Shown here: piece by piece, positions 1 through 11,586 of the stretch
How the letters are laid out: each line of letters begins with the position of its first letter
Position numbering within the stretch: position 1 is the stretch's first letter
NCBI GenBank assembly: GCA_036346375.1
Contig: CM070520.1
Location: 14,023,791-14,087,790 of the forward strand
Direction: 5' to 3'
Length of the DNA stretch: 64,000 nt
Source of the DNA: Guadua angustifolia
Lineage: Eukaryota > Streptophyta > Magnoliopsida > Poales > Poaceae
Position numbers and translations under genes: made by a program
The notes under the pieces: model-generated
What the model was told of the DNA's origin: nothing
The model's database searches: none
Seen by the model: only the letters and a program-made list of their open reading frames with translations

Positions 1-90
1 AAATCGAGACATTTTCGTTTACGTTTCGAAAAAGTCTTCCGTTTCGTTTTTCTCCGAGCGGTCGGAAATTCCGTTCCGTTTTCATCCCTA
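1..90. mobile_element. hAT-type transposon end, cut by window edge
   Basis: The segment ends in a string that, read on the minus strand, begins TAGGGATGAAAACGGAACGG, the form of Ac/Ds-like hAT termini. The interior is rich in short CGTTTCG/CCGTTTCG subterminal motifs, as is usual for the group. Only one end is present, so neither the length nor the target duplication can be checked. Confidence 0.6.
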
Positions 91-1640
91 CTCGAACAAC
101 GTATCATAGCTGTAGCTAGATTGCTAGAAGCAAACGCTAACCGTATTTGTTAAACTTATCACTCAACCAAATGTGGCTCAAAATGCCGTTTGAAACGCTA
201 GAATTTTTCCTGATTCAATGCTGAAATCGAATTGTCCCCGTGAAATTCAATTCCAAACGGAGCCCAAGACATTGGTCATCTCCGTAGACGTGACCTGTTT
301 GAGGGATTTAAGTCAGCTTTAGCTTTTTTAAACCCTACAAGTCTCTTTAAACAGCTCAACTTTTAAACAGTTTTTGTTTAAATTAGAAGCCATATATAAC
401 TAGTAAAAGATAAAGGGCATGTTTGTTTTAACTTTTGATTCTGGATTCTGGCTCCAAAAAGCAGAGTAAAAAACAAACAATCCGATTCTAGAATTCAATT
501 TTCACAATCCAGCATACCCATATACACTAGAATCCACAGTCCACTTCATATGTGCTTTTAGATTTCAGTTTTTGGAGAATCAGCTTCTTTACCACCACAA
601 TCCGAGAATCGGTTTTAGAGAATTCAAAAGCTAAAATAAATGACCCAAAAACCGAAATTTGAACTTACTTTTACATCTTATTACTAACAAAAATTAGTTA
701 TTTATCAAGCGAACTTTTATAAAAAAACTCGATAAAAAATATTTTTTTTTTAAAGTTCTGACCCTCTAAATATGAGAGATTTGAGAACTTGCCACCTTTA
801 AAATTGTTTTTTCCGGTATTTGACATCCGACCCATTGTCATAGATCTGGATGAACCCACATGTTATACTATGTGCTGAAAAGCACATGAATTGGGTGTTA
901 TTTTCTGAAAATTCACCTCTAAATATAGCCGTAGTCGTGCTAGTTCTTTGTTGGTTTTGCCGGCACGGGCAGACAGTGCAGCGGTAGATTACACGGGCGA
1001 ACCAGCAACCTTCAGATTCCACCACGCGCGCCAGCAGCGTTTCTCGGGAGTCAGTCAGAATCTTTTTATTCCAAGTGCATGTGCACGCTCTAGTGTACAG
1101 TGTACCCTCACGCACACACTCATCTGACCTAGTGGGCCCGGCAATGCTTGTGGTCAAAGCTATCCAGTATCTGGTACCACCGATTTGGCTTGAGCTTAAT
1201 TAAACTTCAGTAGACAGCGCTTATCCAGAGTCTAAACCCATGCCTCAATTTTTTTTAAAAAAATCTAGCTCTCCATGTTTTTATTTGTAAATTTAGCCCT
1301 TCGTCTGTTGTGTTTTCTACGACGGGAGAGATAGACAATCTTGAAAATATATATACAAGAGAGCTAGATTTATTAAAAAAAAGGCGGAGGGGTCGTGCTA
1401 AATAAGCGATGAACTCTAAAGTCTAAACTTCATGGGAAAAAATTATGGAACCAGAACTTGCTTCTCCAATCAAATTCCATCTCCGTATTGTGAACCGCAT
1501 GGACAAATTTTTTGTGTTTTATGATATGGAGATGGAATTCTAAATTCTGTTTAGACAAGTTAGGAGCTCATTTTGAAGATCTTACACCGCGGTTGAGATT
1601 ATTTAGCGTAAGTGAGCTTAGGACCCTTTAGTGGAGTAGC
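91..1640. other. Gene-free AT-rich stretch with degenerate repeats
   Basis: I see no credible exon here. Around 415-640 there is a degenerate relative of the MITE in the first GIF intron: the shared strings include TTTGATTCTGGATTC and TACACTAGAATCCAC, and it starts with GGGCATGTTTGTTTT. Its right end is eroded. The open frame at 798-1157 on the minus strand has no recognisable domain. Confidence 0.45.
1251..1383. repeat. Short foldback repeat (MITE-like)
   Basis: The ends are inverted copies: AAATCTAGCTCTC near 1261 and GAGAGCTAGATTT near 1359, flanked by poly-T and poly-A runs that extend the pairing. The interior is about 85 bp. No clear target duplication was found, so the class is uncertain. 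Confidence 0.45.
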
Positions 1641-1644
1641 TTTA

Positions 1645-1872
1645 GGGTGTATTTGGTAGGGATTCAGCTTCTCTATATTTATGAATCTGGTGAAGCTGAA
1701 AATTTTAAACTTCTTGATTTATGAAAGAAGGCTGTGAGTATATTAAAAGTGTTTAGATAGATTATCTTATTTACATTTTAGATCAAAATATAAATTTAAT
1801 TCACTTTATTTTAGCCTATAAATTTTAGATTTTAAAAAATACTAGAATCTGAAATTTCTACCAAACAGACCC
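1645..1872. mobile_element. Tourist-like MITE (PIF/Harbinger)
   Basis: The terminal inverted repeats start GGGTGTATTTGGTAG and end CTACCAAACAGACCC. A TTA target duplication lies at 1642-1644 and 1873-1875. The interior shares the strings TTCACTTTATTTTAGCC and AAGTGTTTAGATAG with the copies at 9303-9534, 30255-30412 and 49482-49708, so it is one family present four times in this window. Confidence 0.8.
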
Positions 1873-1875
1873 TTA

Positions 1876-2930
1876 GTTTGTGCGGCAAATCTTCCCTCTT
1901 ACTGTGCTTTCAAGCGAGACGGTAAAAAAAAAAGGAAAAGGAGAGCGTACTGTCCTCCAAGTGTCCGTTGGTTTATGCAGCACGCCAGGCCAGCGCTTGG
2001 CCGCTCCGCACTCCATCACTCAAAAGCGAAATGGGGCCCTCTGACAATTCTAGCTTTGGTATTAACTAAATAGAAAATCTAATCCGACGGTGGAAGCCTG
2101 GAAGGAGCTAGAGATGATACATATCATTTGATACGGTATAAGACTATAGCAGATCCATCTATCATGGTATAGAAGTGTAACAAGTCCATCTGTTAGCTGT
2201 TATTAATGTGTCCCGTATGTGGTCGCATAATTTTCCTAGCTGATTTATCCTGTCTGGGCAATCGCATTGCCTAGTCCACTTAATGAGTGATTAGCCATTA
2301 CACACCGGTGTGCCACCCGTCTAGCATTTAGAGAAACACTCTCTGCTGTAGTAGGAAAATACGACTGGTACCTACCGCTGTTTCTAAGTCGAAAAGGGAC
2401 CAGATTTATAATTTTATTGGAATGGGACCAAACTTGCAAAACAGTTACTGTAACAGTACATTTCCCAAAAGACAGTTTTGCCCCTCCCTTCATCTGCATC
2501 ATCTACCAGAAGACAGAATTTCCTTCTACGGAAGAGGAAAGATTACAAGGCACTCTGGTCCTTTAGGACACGGTGGATTAATTTTTGGCCACTATATATC
2601 TTTCTTGGATCATAGAGTACCCCTTTAAGCCCATATACTATTAAATAAAAAATAATATTTTCTAAAGTGCTAATAAATAAAGTGATATACTATGAATTAT
2701 CCTAACTTTTAAAGGGTGCAGGTAGCGAATTCCGTTAGGGATCACAACTAAAAACGTAGGAAAGAGAATTTGAACCCTACGGTAAAATTTGCCTTTTGTC
2801 CTATCGGAAGGGTAGATTCGTAATTTCCGTGCTCCACTCCTTTCTCAGGTAGTCGAAAAGTAGAGCGAAAGAGAGATTACACCCACCAAATCCAGAGCAA
2901 AGCCACCAACGAGGGAGAGGAGCCGCGGCG
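1876..2930 (+). promoter_or_regulatory. Upstream region and 5' leader of GIF
   Basis: The stretch between the Tourist element and the GIF start codon probably holds the promoter. The last 110 bases are purine-rich with CCACCAA and GAGGGAGAGGAG tracts directly before the ATG, which looks like a grass 5' untranslated leader. I cannot place a TATA box or transcription start with confidence. Short frames on either strand lack domains. Confidence 0.4.
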
Positions 2931-5900
2931 ATGCAGCAGCCGATGCCCATGCAGCAGGCCGCGGCGGCGCCCGCGGCGGCCGGCATCACCACCGAGCAGA
3001 TCCAAAAGGTTCGACCCCCCCTTCCTGCTAGGGTTTGTTTCCGCCTGAGGAAGACGCTCATCCCTTTGGCGATTGCTTGGACCAAAGATCCGGTCTTTTC
3101 GTGCCTGGTTAGAGAAATATTAGGCCTCTTTGTGTTTCTCTTGCGTTTTAAGGTGATCGGGGGGAATAGATTCCTACTCGCTTGAGTGCTTTGATTAATC
3201 GATGAGTAGTAGTGCATAGGTGGTGGCGCATTTGGAAAGTTAGAGAAGCATGTCTATGCAAGACGGGCTTAAAACAGAATAAGAAAAGTGAAAATAGACA
3301 AGCAGGGAAGCATGTCACATTTTTATTATTTATTATTTTATTTCTTGCGAAGGCAGCTGGTCGCAGGCAATCGCACAACTAGCTGAATCTCACCCGCTCA
3401 GTGTGCACTGTGTCTTGCCGCCTGTGATCCTACCACGGGGTGCAGGTCGCCAGCCCATGCTCGTTGTTGCTATTGGGTGCCGCCACAGATTAGCCAGTGG
3501 CCCTCTGCAGCGCAGTATGGCTTGCCGGCCCATGGTCATTTCCACCTACCACCCTGTCGGCCATTGTCGACCAATGTGTGCCCAGCAGCCATGCAATACC
3601 ACTGTCAGAGCATGGCTCCGCCACAGAATGTGGCCTGCCCGCAGGTGCTCACTGCTCAGCGGCCATAATAATATCCCAGACAATTAGGGCCTGTTTGTTT
3701 TTGCTTTTGATTCTTGATTCCCACTCATATACACTAGAATCCACAATCCACTTCATATGTGTTTTTAGGTTTCAGCTTTTGGAGAATCAACTTCTCTATA
3801 ACCATAATTCAGAATCAACTTTTAGAGAATCCAAAGTAAAAACAAACAGACCCTTACTCAGCCACCACACAGTGTGGCATGTGAGCCTACACTACAGTGA
3901 CTAGCTGCTGCATTCCTAGTTCCATGTGATGCCACTCGCCAATCCATGGTAGAGATTCTTGTCTCGGCAGCTGTGATTATCACCCATCTATGCTCCCCTG
4001 GCATCTCTGTGACTGGTGCCACTCGCCTTGCCGAGCATTGGCTCTCCATGATCAATGAATGAGCTGATAGAGGTTGATTCTTTGGGGTTACTTTGGGGTG
4101 CTTATGCTGCATCATAACTAAATAACTCGGATAGCATGCAAGTGATATGTCACATATGTTATTTGCCATGTTAAGGGAAACCATTACTTTTGTAGATGTA
4201 GGTTGGAGTAGCATTGGTGCTGTTGATTTGATAGAGAAATTTTATGAACTTAATGAGTTTTGAAACTAGCAGAAAGTTTGATAATAAAGGGATCTAAATC
4301 CCTGCTTGTGGCACTTGACCAGGCTATGTTTGTACAACCTGTGTGCACCTTGCCACCTGTGTTAAGTGGTCTTCTACTCTTATTCTCTATCTGTGGCATC
4401 TGAAATAGTTAGGATCTTTTTCAAGGAAAGTGATTTTAAAGCATGGACGTGTGAGATATTAAGAGCTTAACGTGAGAGTGACACCATTGAGAAATACGGA
4501 TAACAAGAGTACAATACTGGTTGACGCAGTTGGAATGGTTGACACACATTTTGCATTCTGATCATTGGTGGTTTAAGCATCGACAACGATGACAAGCATA
4601 GAGTTGGATCCTTTTTTATATAAACGTTTTTTTTTGTTTTCACAACCTGACCTGAACTTAAATGATGCCATTTTACTAGATCAACAGCACTGATGGTATT
4701 GTGTCAACATAAAACAATGCTCCTGCGATATGTAATGCTATACACCCATCGGACCCCTTCAAATCAGTTACAACAAGCCATGCCATCTCCATGCTATCCG
4801 AATCATGTAGCTGTGGTTGGAACATAAGCACCAAGTTTAGCCCCAAAGGATTCAAACTTTGCCAAATCATTCATCACTATCCATTACAATGCACCGGTAT
4901 CCTAAACCTACTACCAAATGATCAGCATTAACTTAAGCTTGTATATTTCAATAAACAGTCATGCAACCACAGTAAAATGAATAAATCAAGAATCAAGACT
5001 TCTTCGCAAATAGAACTGCTTGTATAATTCTTACATAGATTTGAAACAGAGAAAAGGTAAATGGGTTATTGAAGATAAATTGATCATATATAAGCCTAGC
5101 ACTTTAGTATGATCATCATCGTTAACTTCAGATTACCTATTTACTAGCACTAATTGAATTCCACTTTTGCAGTATTTGGATGAAAATAAGCAACTTATTT
5201 TGGCCATCCTGGAAAATCAGAACCTAGGGAAGTTGGCTGAATGTGCTCAGTAAGTCACTTGCTTTTTCTTTTTGGAAGGTTCACTGATCATTACCATATG
5301 AAATGCTTCTTGTCGGTTTTACGTATTGGTTTACCTTTTTATTTTGTTTCATGTAAAATAACCTGAAACTGCAATTACCAATCATTGTCAGTGCTACTTC
5401 TGCGCATGTCGGTTGTATTATGGGGGTGGATTATGGTTTCATGGCATTGCAATAGATTCACTTTTTTGCCCATTAGAATATGCTAACCCATGACCCTTAA
5501 GATATGGATGCCACCATTGGCTTATTTTTATTATATTATTTTTTATGGGTTTCCAAAATCCCAGCCACTGCCTTTCATAATGAATGAAATTGGTTGATCA
5601 AAAAATGGCTTGGGTGTAGAGGCTACGCTGATAGCGTTACACCATAAAGATTGTATATGAGTAGTGGAGTACAATAGGATCTCACTTGCATAAACCCCTC
5701 TACGATGTTTTGGAGTATCTTTTAACGGCAGCAGCATTCATAGGCTCATAGCCATTTGAGCATATTCTGTCATGGGACTAATGATTGCACAGATATGCCT
5801 AGCTAAGAACAGTCATTTGCATTATGTTCATGTATAGTTGTGGCTTCTGAAGTGTTATCGACCTTTTGGAGTAAATGTTACTTTACTCCGGTTCCCAATT

Positions 5901-7313
5901 GATGATCTATGATGGAGAATTGTGGTCACGTTTGTTTCTACCTGATTTTGATTTGCTCATGTGGACTGCCTTGCTTCTCTTGGTGCTCTATCTATCGGAA
6001 GATGTTTAGTACATTTTTGCTGGCCTGTACTGTACAGTTGAAATTTGGATTTTTCAGCTCAATGATTACATGGAATGAATGAGTAGTTTGATCTTCTATC
6101 CAGTTGTTACTTTCATTTATGAAGTTTCTGCATCTATAAGTTACTTTCATTTATGAAATTGCTGTATCTATAAGTCCTGGAATTTCTTGTTGCTTTATTG
6201 ATGGCAATTTTGATATGTTCGTCTTCATGCATTCATGTCTTTATCATATAAGGATACATGTATGTCAGTGGACTGACATGTAACATAATGCCATCAAGCA
6301 TAAGTTGTTTCTGGCCCAACTGATTTGTTATGCCTGTAAATGTTTAGAAGTCGATGTCTTGGGAGAGAATATGTCATTCAAATTTTTTCGCCATCCAGTG
6401 AAAGTGATTCTGCCTAGCTCCATCTTGTTTTGTCTGAATTAGTACTCTTCCGAGGCACAGCATCTGTTATCATACTATCCTACTACTGTTGGTGCTTTCT
6501 CAATAAAAAGCCTTGGGATTTCAACTATCTAGATTAGCTTAACTGTAGGGCTATCTGAGTTTCTTGTCCATTGGTGAAATACCTTATCTTGCCTTTTGCT
6601 AGTTCAGTTGTCAGTTAAGAAGGAATGAAGGATACACAAAAAGTTTGTAATCTGCTTTCTGATGCACTAAATTAACTTCTCTTATCATAACATGATCTGC
6701 CTATGCAGATGCATTTTTCCTTCTAAACGATTTTTTAATAATGCTAATGCATTTAGAATAAATGTTCCATTCTCTTATCTTTTAGGTATCAAACTCAACT
6801 CCAAAAGAATCTCCTGTATCTAGCCGCTATCGCGGATGCCCAACCACCACAGAACCCTGCAGGTCGCCCCCAGGTTAGTCATGTTCCAGATGATATTGTA
6901 AGCCCTCTTTGTGCCGCATGTGCTCAAATCTTTGTTTCTGCAAACAGACGGTGCAGTCCGGTGCCGTGCCAGGTGCAGGGCACTACATGTCCCAAGTACC
7001 AATGTTCCCTCCAAGAACCCCTTTAACTCCACAACAGATGCAAGAGCAGCAGCTCCAGCAGCAGCAAGCCCAGGTTCTTCCTTTCGCCGGCCAGATGGTC
7101 ATGAGACCAGGCACTGTTAACGGCATGCAGCACATGCAAGCTGACCCTGCGCGCACAACCGACCTCCAGCCTGCAGCACCCGGCCCGGCCGACGGCCGAG
7201 GAAACAAGCAGGACACGGTGGCTGGGGCCAGCTCGGAGCCTCCTGGCACCGAGAGCCACAAGAGCACCGGAGCGGATAACGAGGCGGGCTTCCATGTAGC
7301 AGAAAAGTCCTAA
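2931..7313 (+). CDS. GIF: GRF-interacting factor (GIF2/GIF3 clade), SSXT-domain transcription co-activator
   Basis: Coding exons are 2931-3008, 5173-5249, 6786-6873 and 6948-7313; all introns are GT-AG and the frame joins without error into 202 residues. The N-terminus (MQQPMPMQQ) leads into the SSXT/SYT domain at about residues 18-80, with the block YLDENKQLILAILENQN followed by LQKNLLYLAAIAD. The C-terminal half is Gln-rich (QQMQEQQLQQQQAQ) and ends in a Gly/Ser/Glu-rich tail. In plants GIF proteins bind the QLQ domain of growth-regulating factors and recruit SWI/SNF remodellers to promote cell proliferation in leaves and flowers; the site of action is the nucleus. ITTEQIQKYLDENK and LGKLAECAQ place it in the GIF2/3 clade rather than GIF1. 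Intron 1 (2.16 kb) carries a MITE; intron 3 is only 74 nt. Convergent with RPA49. The clade is confident, the exact paralogue number is not. Confidence 0.93.
3687..3853. mobile_element. Tourist-like MITE in GIF intron 1
   Basis: The ends are GGGCCTGTTTGTTTTTG and its inverted counterpart AAAACAAACAGACCC, flanked by TTA at 3684-3686 and 3854-3856. It is 167 bp long with no coding capacity. The family differs from the 228-bp Tourist copies elsewhere in the window and has a degenerate relative near 415-640. Confidence 0.75.
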
Positions 7314-8266
7314 GCTGTTTAGAGTGTTAGGGTGAATAATGCCATGTATACTAGCAACGAAAAGAAAGAAAGCCCCTCTGCTCGTGGATAACCAGTCGCT
7401 GCCAATTTACCTGTGTCTTAGGAGGCTCCGTCTTATTGGTCTTGTAGAACAAACTTTAGATTGATGATGTTGTCTGTCCGAGGTTGTATTCTCATCCTAC
7501 ATTGTTGTAGCCATCATGGTATAATTTGCCCGCATATTGTTCCTGAGAATTTCCTGTTTGCCTGCTAATATAATGGTTAGTGTAATGGAGCATTTGCTTC
7601 GACAGGTGAATGCCTTTTGCAACTTTGGCTTTCTTGAAGGATCTGGTATGAGGTCAGGTGTCGACAAAATTTGGCTTCTTTGTTCACATAATCACACGTT
7701 GTATAATCTTGGCAGGAGATTTTGTCAATATCTTAGCTCATGAAATGGTAAATCGCACTCTCAAGTCTTTCCAGAATATTTTTCATGGGAATCATGTGAT
7801 GTATTAAAATTTACATCAACATTTCAGCAATATCAGCAGCTATCTTGTACATTCACTGTAAGAATGAATAGGAGCCTGCATGAGGAACGCATGATAATAC
7901 CCCAGCTTACGCTCAGCGAACACTAGCAGCTATGGGAGGCATGTTATTCACGATATAACTCGCAGCAAAATGCTAACAAAAATGGTAGCATCAAAATAAA
8001 TTCTGCTAGTTAAGCAAATAACTATCGATACATAAATATTATGTCTCCTTTCTGACAGCAACTCCCAACTGGCAATGGAAAACAAAAACAAAGCAATCAC
8101 CTCCTCATTTTTCAGTACATCACAAAAACTGGGTCGAGCATGCACGACTTTGACATTGGTAGTGCTTTTAGTCGCAAAATCTTAGAATGGTCTTTTCCTA
8201 TCACACCTGAATTTGAACAATGTAAGCTCTTTCTGAAATGATTACCATCGTTGTTTTTTGAGATGA
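7314..8266. other. Convergent intergenic region: 3' ends of GIF and RPA49
   Basis: This 950-bp interval separates the stop codons of two genes facing each other and must hold both 3' untranslated regions. The first 250 bases after the GIF stop are T-rich with GTTGTAG and TGTATTC strings of the kind found in plant polyadenylation regions. No additional gene is visible; the frame at 7537-7743 has no recognisable domain. Confidence 0.5.
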
Positions 8267-11200
8267 TTACCGACGTCGCCTTCTCCTTGTAACTTGTTGC
8301 GGGAACTTGAGGGGGGTTGGAAGTGTTATTGTGGTGGGCTTAAAAGCACCTGCCGACACAGACTTGCATCCCAACTGCTCATAATACGGTTTAAGCATCT
8401 TGTGGGTCATTTTCAAGTCGGTACATATATCTGTAGGATCAGATCTGAAGTCGTCGGCAAAAAGTGTAAGTACCAAGATGTAATTGATCAGAAGCTCATG
8501 TTTCTCTGTCGACAAGGCACTAGACCCTGGTTCTGTAAACATCAGCAGCAGCTTCCGAAATATAGCCTGTGGGATCACTGGTCCATGGCTAGCCTGATTT
8601 TCCCTTCTGTGCTTCTTGGACATGGAGCTGTTCCGTGCCAACAAAGACAGGAGATGTGTGATGTAGGAAAGTACCCAAGCAAGCTTCTCCTTATCTTCAC
8701 CCTAAAACAACATAAGAGAAAACCTACAGCTTTTAGATCACATGAACTACATGATACAACTCTGCATATGCACCTTCTCACCTGAATTTAGTATGACACA
8801 AGGTAAACAGTTGGTTGCCAATTTGCCATCATTTTGGCAGCCATACTATATGTAAGTATCTAAAGGGGGAAAAATGAAAGCCAGTAGCATTCTACGGCCC
8901 TGTTTGTTTCAGCTTTTTCATTGGCTTAAAAGCAAAAAACCCAAAGCCAAAACAAACGACTGACTTTTCAATTGAGCTTTCAAAAAGCCTAAAGCCTTCA
9001 TACAACTAAGAGCTAAAAGCCAGCCAAGAGGTGCACTCTAGTAGTGTCTGCTATCCAAATAAAGCCTAAAGCCTTCACATAACTAAGAGCTAAAAGCCAG
9101 CCAAGAGGTGCACTCTAGTAGTGTCTGCTATCCAAATATCACAACAGTAAGAATATTACTTCACACCGCATCATAAACTACTTAAGGAACTGTTATAAAC
9201 AGTTCCATTGCCAAAAAAAAATATTAAATAACAGCAAGATCAGAGTCAATTAATAGCATCACACTGGTTCTCTTTTCATCTTTTCGGTTTAGTCTAGAAT
9301 AAGGCTGTGTTTGGTACAGCACCAGCTCCACGAGATCCGTGGATCGAGGTGGAGCTGGATATTCCTAGCTCCACCAGATCCATGGAGTTGAAATGGTGGA
9401 TACATTAAGAGTGTTTAAATGGGTCATCTTGTTTACATTTTAGACCAAAAATATAAACTTAATTTACTTTATTTTAGCCCACAAGTTTCAGATCTCAGGT
9501 GGAGCTAGGATCTAGAGCTCTACCAAACAGGGCCTAAATTTTCTTGTTGCAAGAAGCTGGATACTGTTATGAGCATGTGGCAACTGAAAAGTGAAAACAA
9601 AATGAAAGCTAGCAGATAACAAGAAAAACCATATAGAAAAACATTAGTATTCACCTGAAGTTCCTGTAACTTATTCACACGATTTGAAACAAAACTTCCA
9701 TAGCCTTTTGAATGAAATTCTCCCGATTCTAAATGTCCCACAATTTCTAAAAGATGTGGCCTTATATTCTTTGGAATGATCTCATCAAAAAGATATGCCG
9801 TGTCTGTTGTATCTGCGGTGGGATCATAAGGTGGAATGTTCCGAACAATTATTGATGCCTGACTGTCAATGGCATCCACATTGGTTTCAGACTTTCCAAG
9901 GTCAAGGTTCAAATAAGCAGAAGGATCATTCCTTTGTTCATGTAATGACCTCCACTTATTATCCTGCAAGGAACTCATAGCTTCAATCAAACCAAACCAT
10001 AGATGTATCAAAAACTGTAAGCATTACACACACCAGAGTATCACTCTGTAAGCATTACACACGCCAGAGTATCACTTTGTTATGCTCTTAAGATGGGAGA
10101 AAAAAGAAGAAGAAATTAACGGCCTCTCAGCACCCCTGTAACATCATGAAAATAATCATGACCTATGTAAAAAGGAAAATGTTGTGGTTCAATGCATGTG
10201 ATGATTCTGCAGAATCAGATTTTAATTTAAACCACTGGTATCTGTATTCAACAAATCTTTTCTTGTTATGTGAACAAAAAAGGGAAAAGCCAAATTTATA
10301 CTGCCACGCAGAAAAAAAACTAACAGAAAATCATGCTAGCTTCATGGCAGTTCATCTCGAACCTCTTTCCTTGATTACAAAAAAAAAAGGAGCATAGAGA
10401 GGTGTCACTTCATTCATCCATCTTTTGTTCTACGAGCTTCACCAACTTCAAAGTTTAAGCTCATTCCACGAAATGCAGTTTTGAATACAGTAAACAGCAA
10501 GCTGTAAACCTATAACACAAACATACCGAGTCTTTATCTTTCTTGGCTCCATACGCCCGGGTAAGATCTTGTATGTTCAATTCGGCACTTGTTGTGGATG
10601 AACCCACTTCTGCTGCTGCCTCAGAATGCTGTGAATGTGCCGGTTGCTGCACTTCGAAATGCGGCTCTAGCCTCAAAATCTGTTTGCAAATACAAACGTC
10701 CGGAACAGTGTTACATATGCAAATGTTATTTGACCTTAAAAATATTCTAGATCATTTTCGAATAATTGACATCACTATAATGGTTAAATTCACAAAAAAA
10801 GTTCCTTTGTAAAAGTTCAGAGACCATCTCATCATACCTATCACTTGAACCAGTAACACCAACAACAAGAACTCGCAGCTTCACAGCAACTGTGCTAACA
10901 TCCTAAACTATGCTAGTAATGTTACAACACCACCAAATTGCAGTAACTTTCCGATTAAGAAGGTAAACCATATACCAATTGCAGTCTTGCATACTCCCAA
11001 TGCACCAACGAAAATGCTAATAACATATCACATTTACCATTCCTTTGAGCCAGTATATTAGTAATTAAAAACAAGAATTTCTTTACCAAAAAAAAAGCTA
11101 GAATTGCTTAAACGCCGCGTGGTAATACACATTTCACTTCAATTAATAACCAAAAAAGATCGAAAGTTCTGAGGGCAATGGATGGGGCGCTCGCCTTGTT

Positions 11201-11586
11201 GGCCGCGATGGGGACGACCTTGAGGGTACCGGACACCTTGTCAAGTACGCCGAGGGCGTACCCGCAGAGCTGCGGCGCGGCGGCCTCGCCGGCGTAGCTC
11301 CTGCCGACGAAGTCGGGCCCACCACCAGGGGCGCCGACCACGAGCTCGAGGCGATTGGGGTGCTTCACATGACGGAAGAGACGCGCGCGGGGGGGATCGC
11401 CACCGCCGGCGGCGGCAGCGAGGGGGTCGTAGCCGGTGGGGAAGTAGGCGACGACTGGGGCAGCGGCGGAGGCGGGGCGCCGGTGAGGGAGGCATCGACG
11501 GTGATGTCGATGGCCTTGCGCTTCTTGGAGTGCTTCTTCTTGGAGGAGGCGGAGGGGGACGGGGCTAGGGTTTGCTGGTCCGCCAT
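8267..11586 (-). CDS. RPA49: DNA-directed RNA polymerase I subunit RPA49, frame broken in exon 1
   Basis: Coding exons on the minus strand are 11586-11195, 10679-10527, 9963-9655 and 8701-8267. Exons 2-4 join in phase 0. The order of conserved blocks is a basic KKKHSKKRK tail, VAYFPTGYDPL, HPNRLELVVG, FVGRSYAGEAA, YALGVLDK, LKVVPIAANK, the central helical part, and a C-terminal winged-helix part with SHGPVIPQAI, ADDFRSD and APLKFP-type ends. RPA49 forms a heterodimer with RPA34 on Pol I and supports initiation and elongation of rRNA synthesis in the nucleolus. Exon 1 is 392 nt, one short of a whole number of codons: the basic start and the VAYFP block lie in different frames, with the break between about 11470 and 11495. 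Intron 1 appears to use a GC donor (AACAAG then GCGAGC). Repaired length would be about 429 residues, usual for plants. A second ATG at 11626 is in frame with the VAYFP block but gives an N-terminus unlike the family. Confidence 0.88.
8984..9137. repeat. 77-bp tandem duplication in RPA49 intron 3
   Basis: Two adjoining units of 77 bp (8984-9060 and 9061-9137) start AAAGCCTAAAGCCTTCA and end CTGCTATCCAAAT. They differ at only a few positions. The unit derives from a GGCCCTGTTTGTTT-type repeat beginning near 8897, probably a MITE remnant. Confidence 0.85.
9303..9534. mobile_element. Tourist-like MITE in RPA49 intron 3
   Basis: The ends are GGCTGTGTTTGGTA and TACCAAACAGGGCC, flanked by TAA at 9300-9302 and 9535-9537. 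The 232-bp interior has the family strings TTAAGAGTGTTTAAATGG and TTTACTTTATTTTAGCC. It contains no coding sequence. Confidence 0.85.
10018..10079. repeat. 31-bp tandem duplication in RPA49 intron 2
   Basis: Two units of 31 bp (10018-10048 and 10049-10079) share TAAGCATTACACAC and CCAGAGTATCACT and differ at two positions. Confidence 0.8.

Noticed and set aside
3403..3904. Plus-strand frames in GIF intron 1
   Set aside because: They overlap the intron and MITE, have no domain, and the flanking exons join perfectly without them.
6983..7295. Minus-strand Cys/Leu-rich frames over GIF exon 4
   Set aside because: They mirror the Gln-codon run (CAG/CTG) of the real exon.
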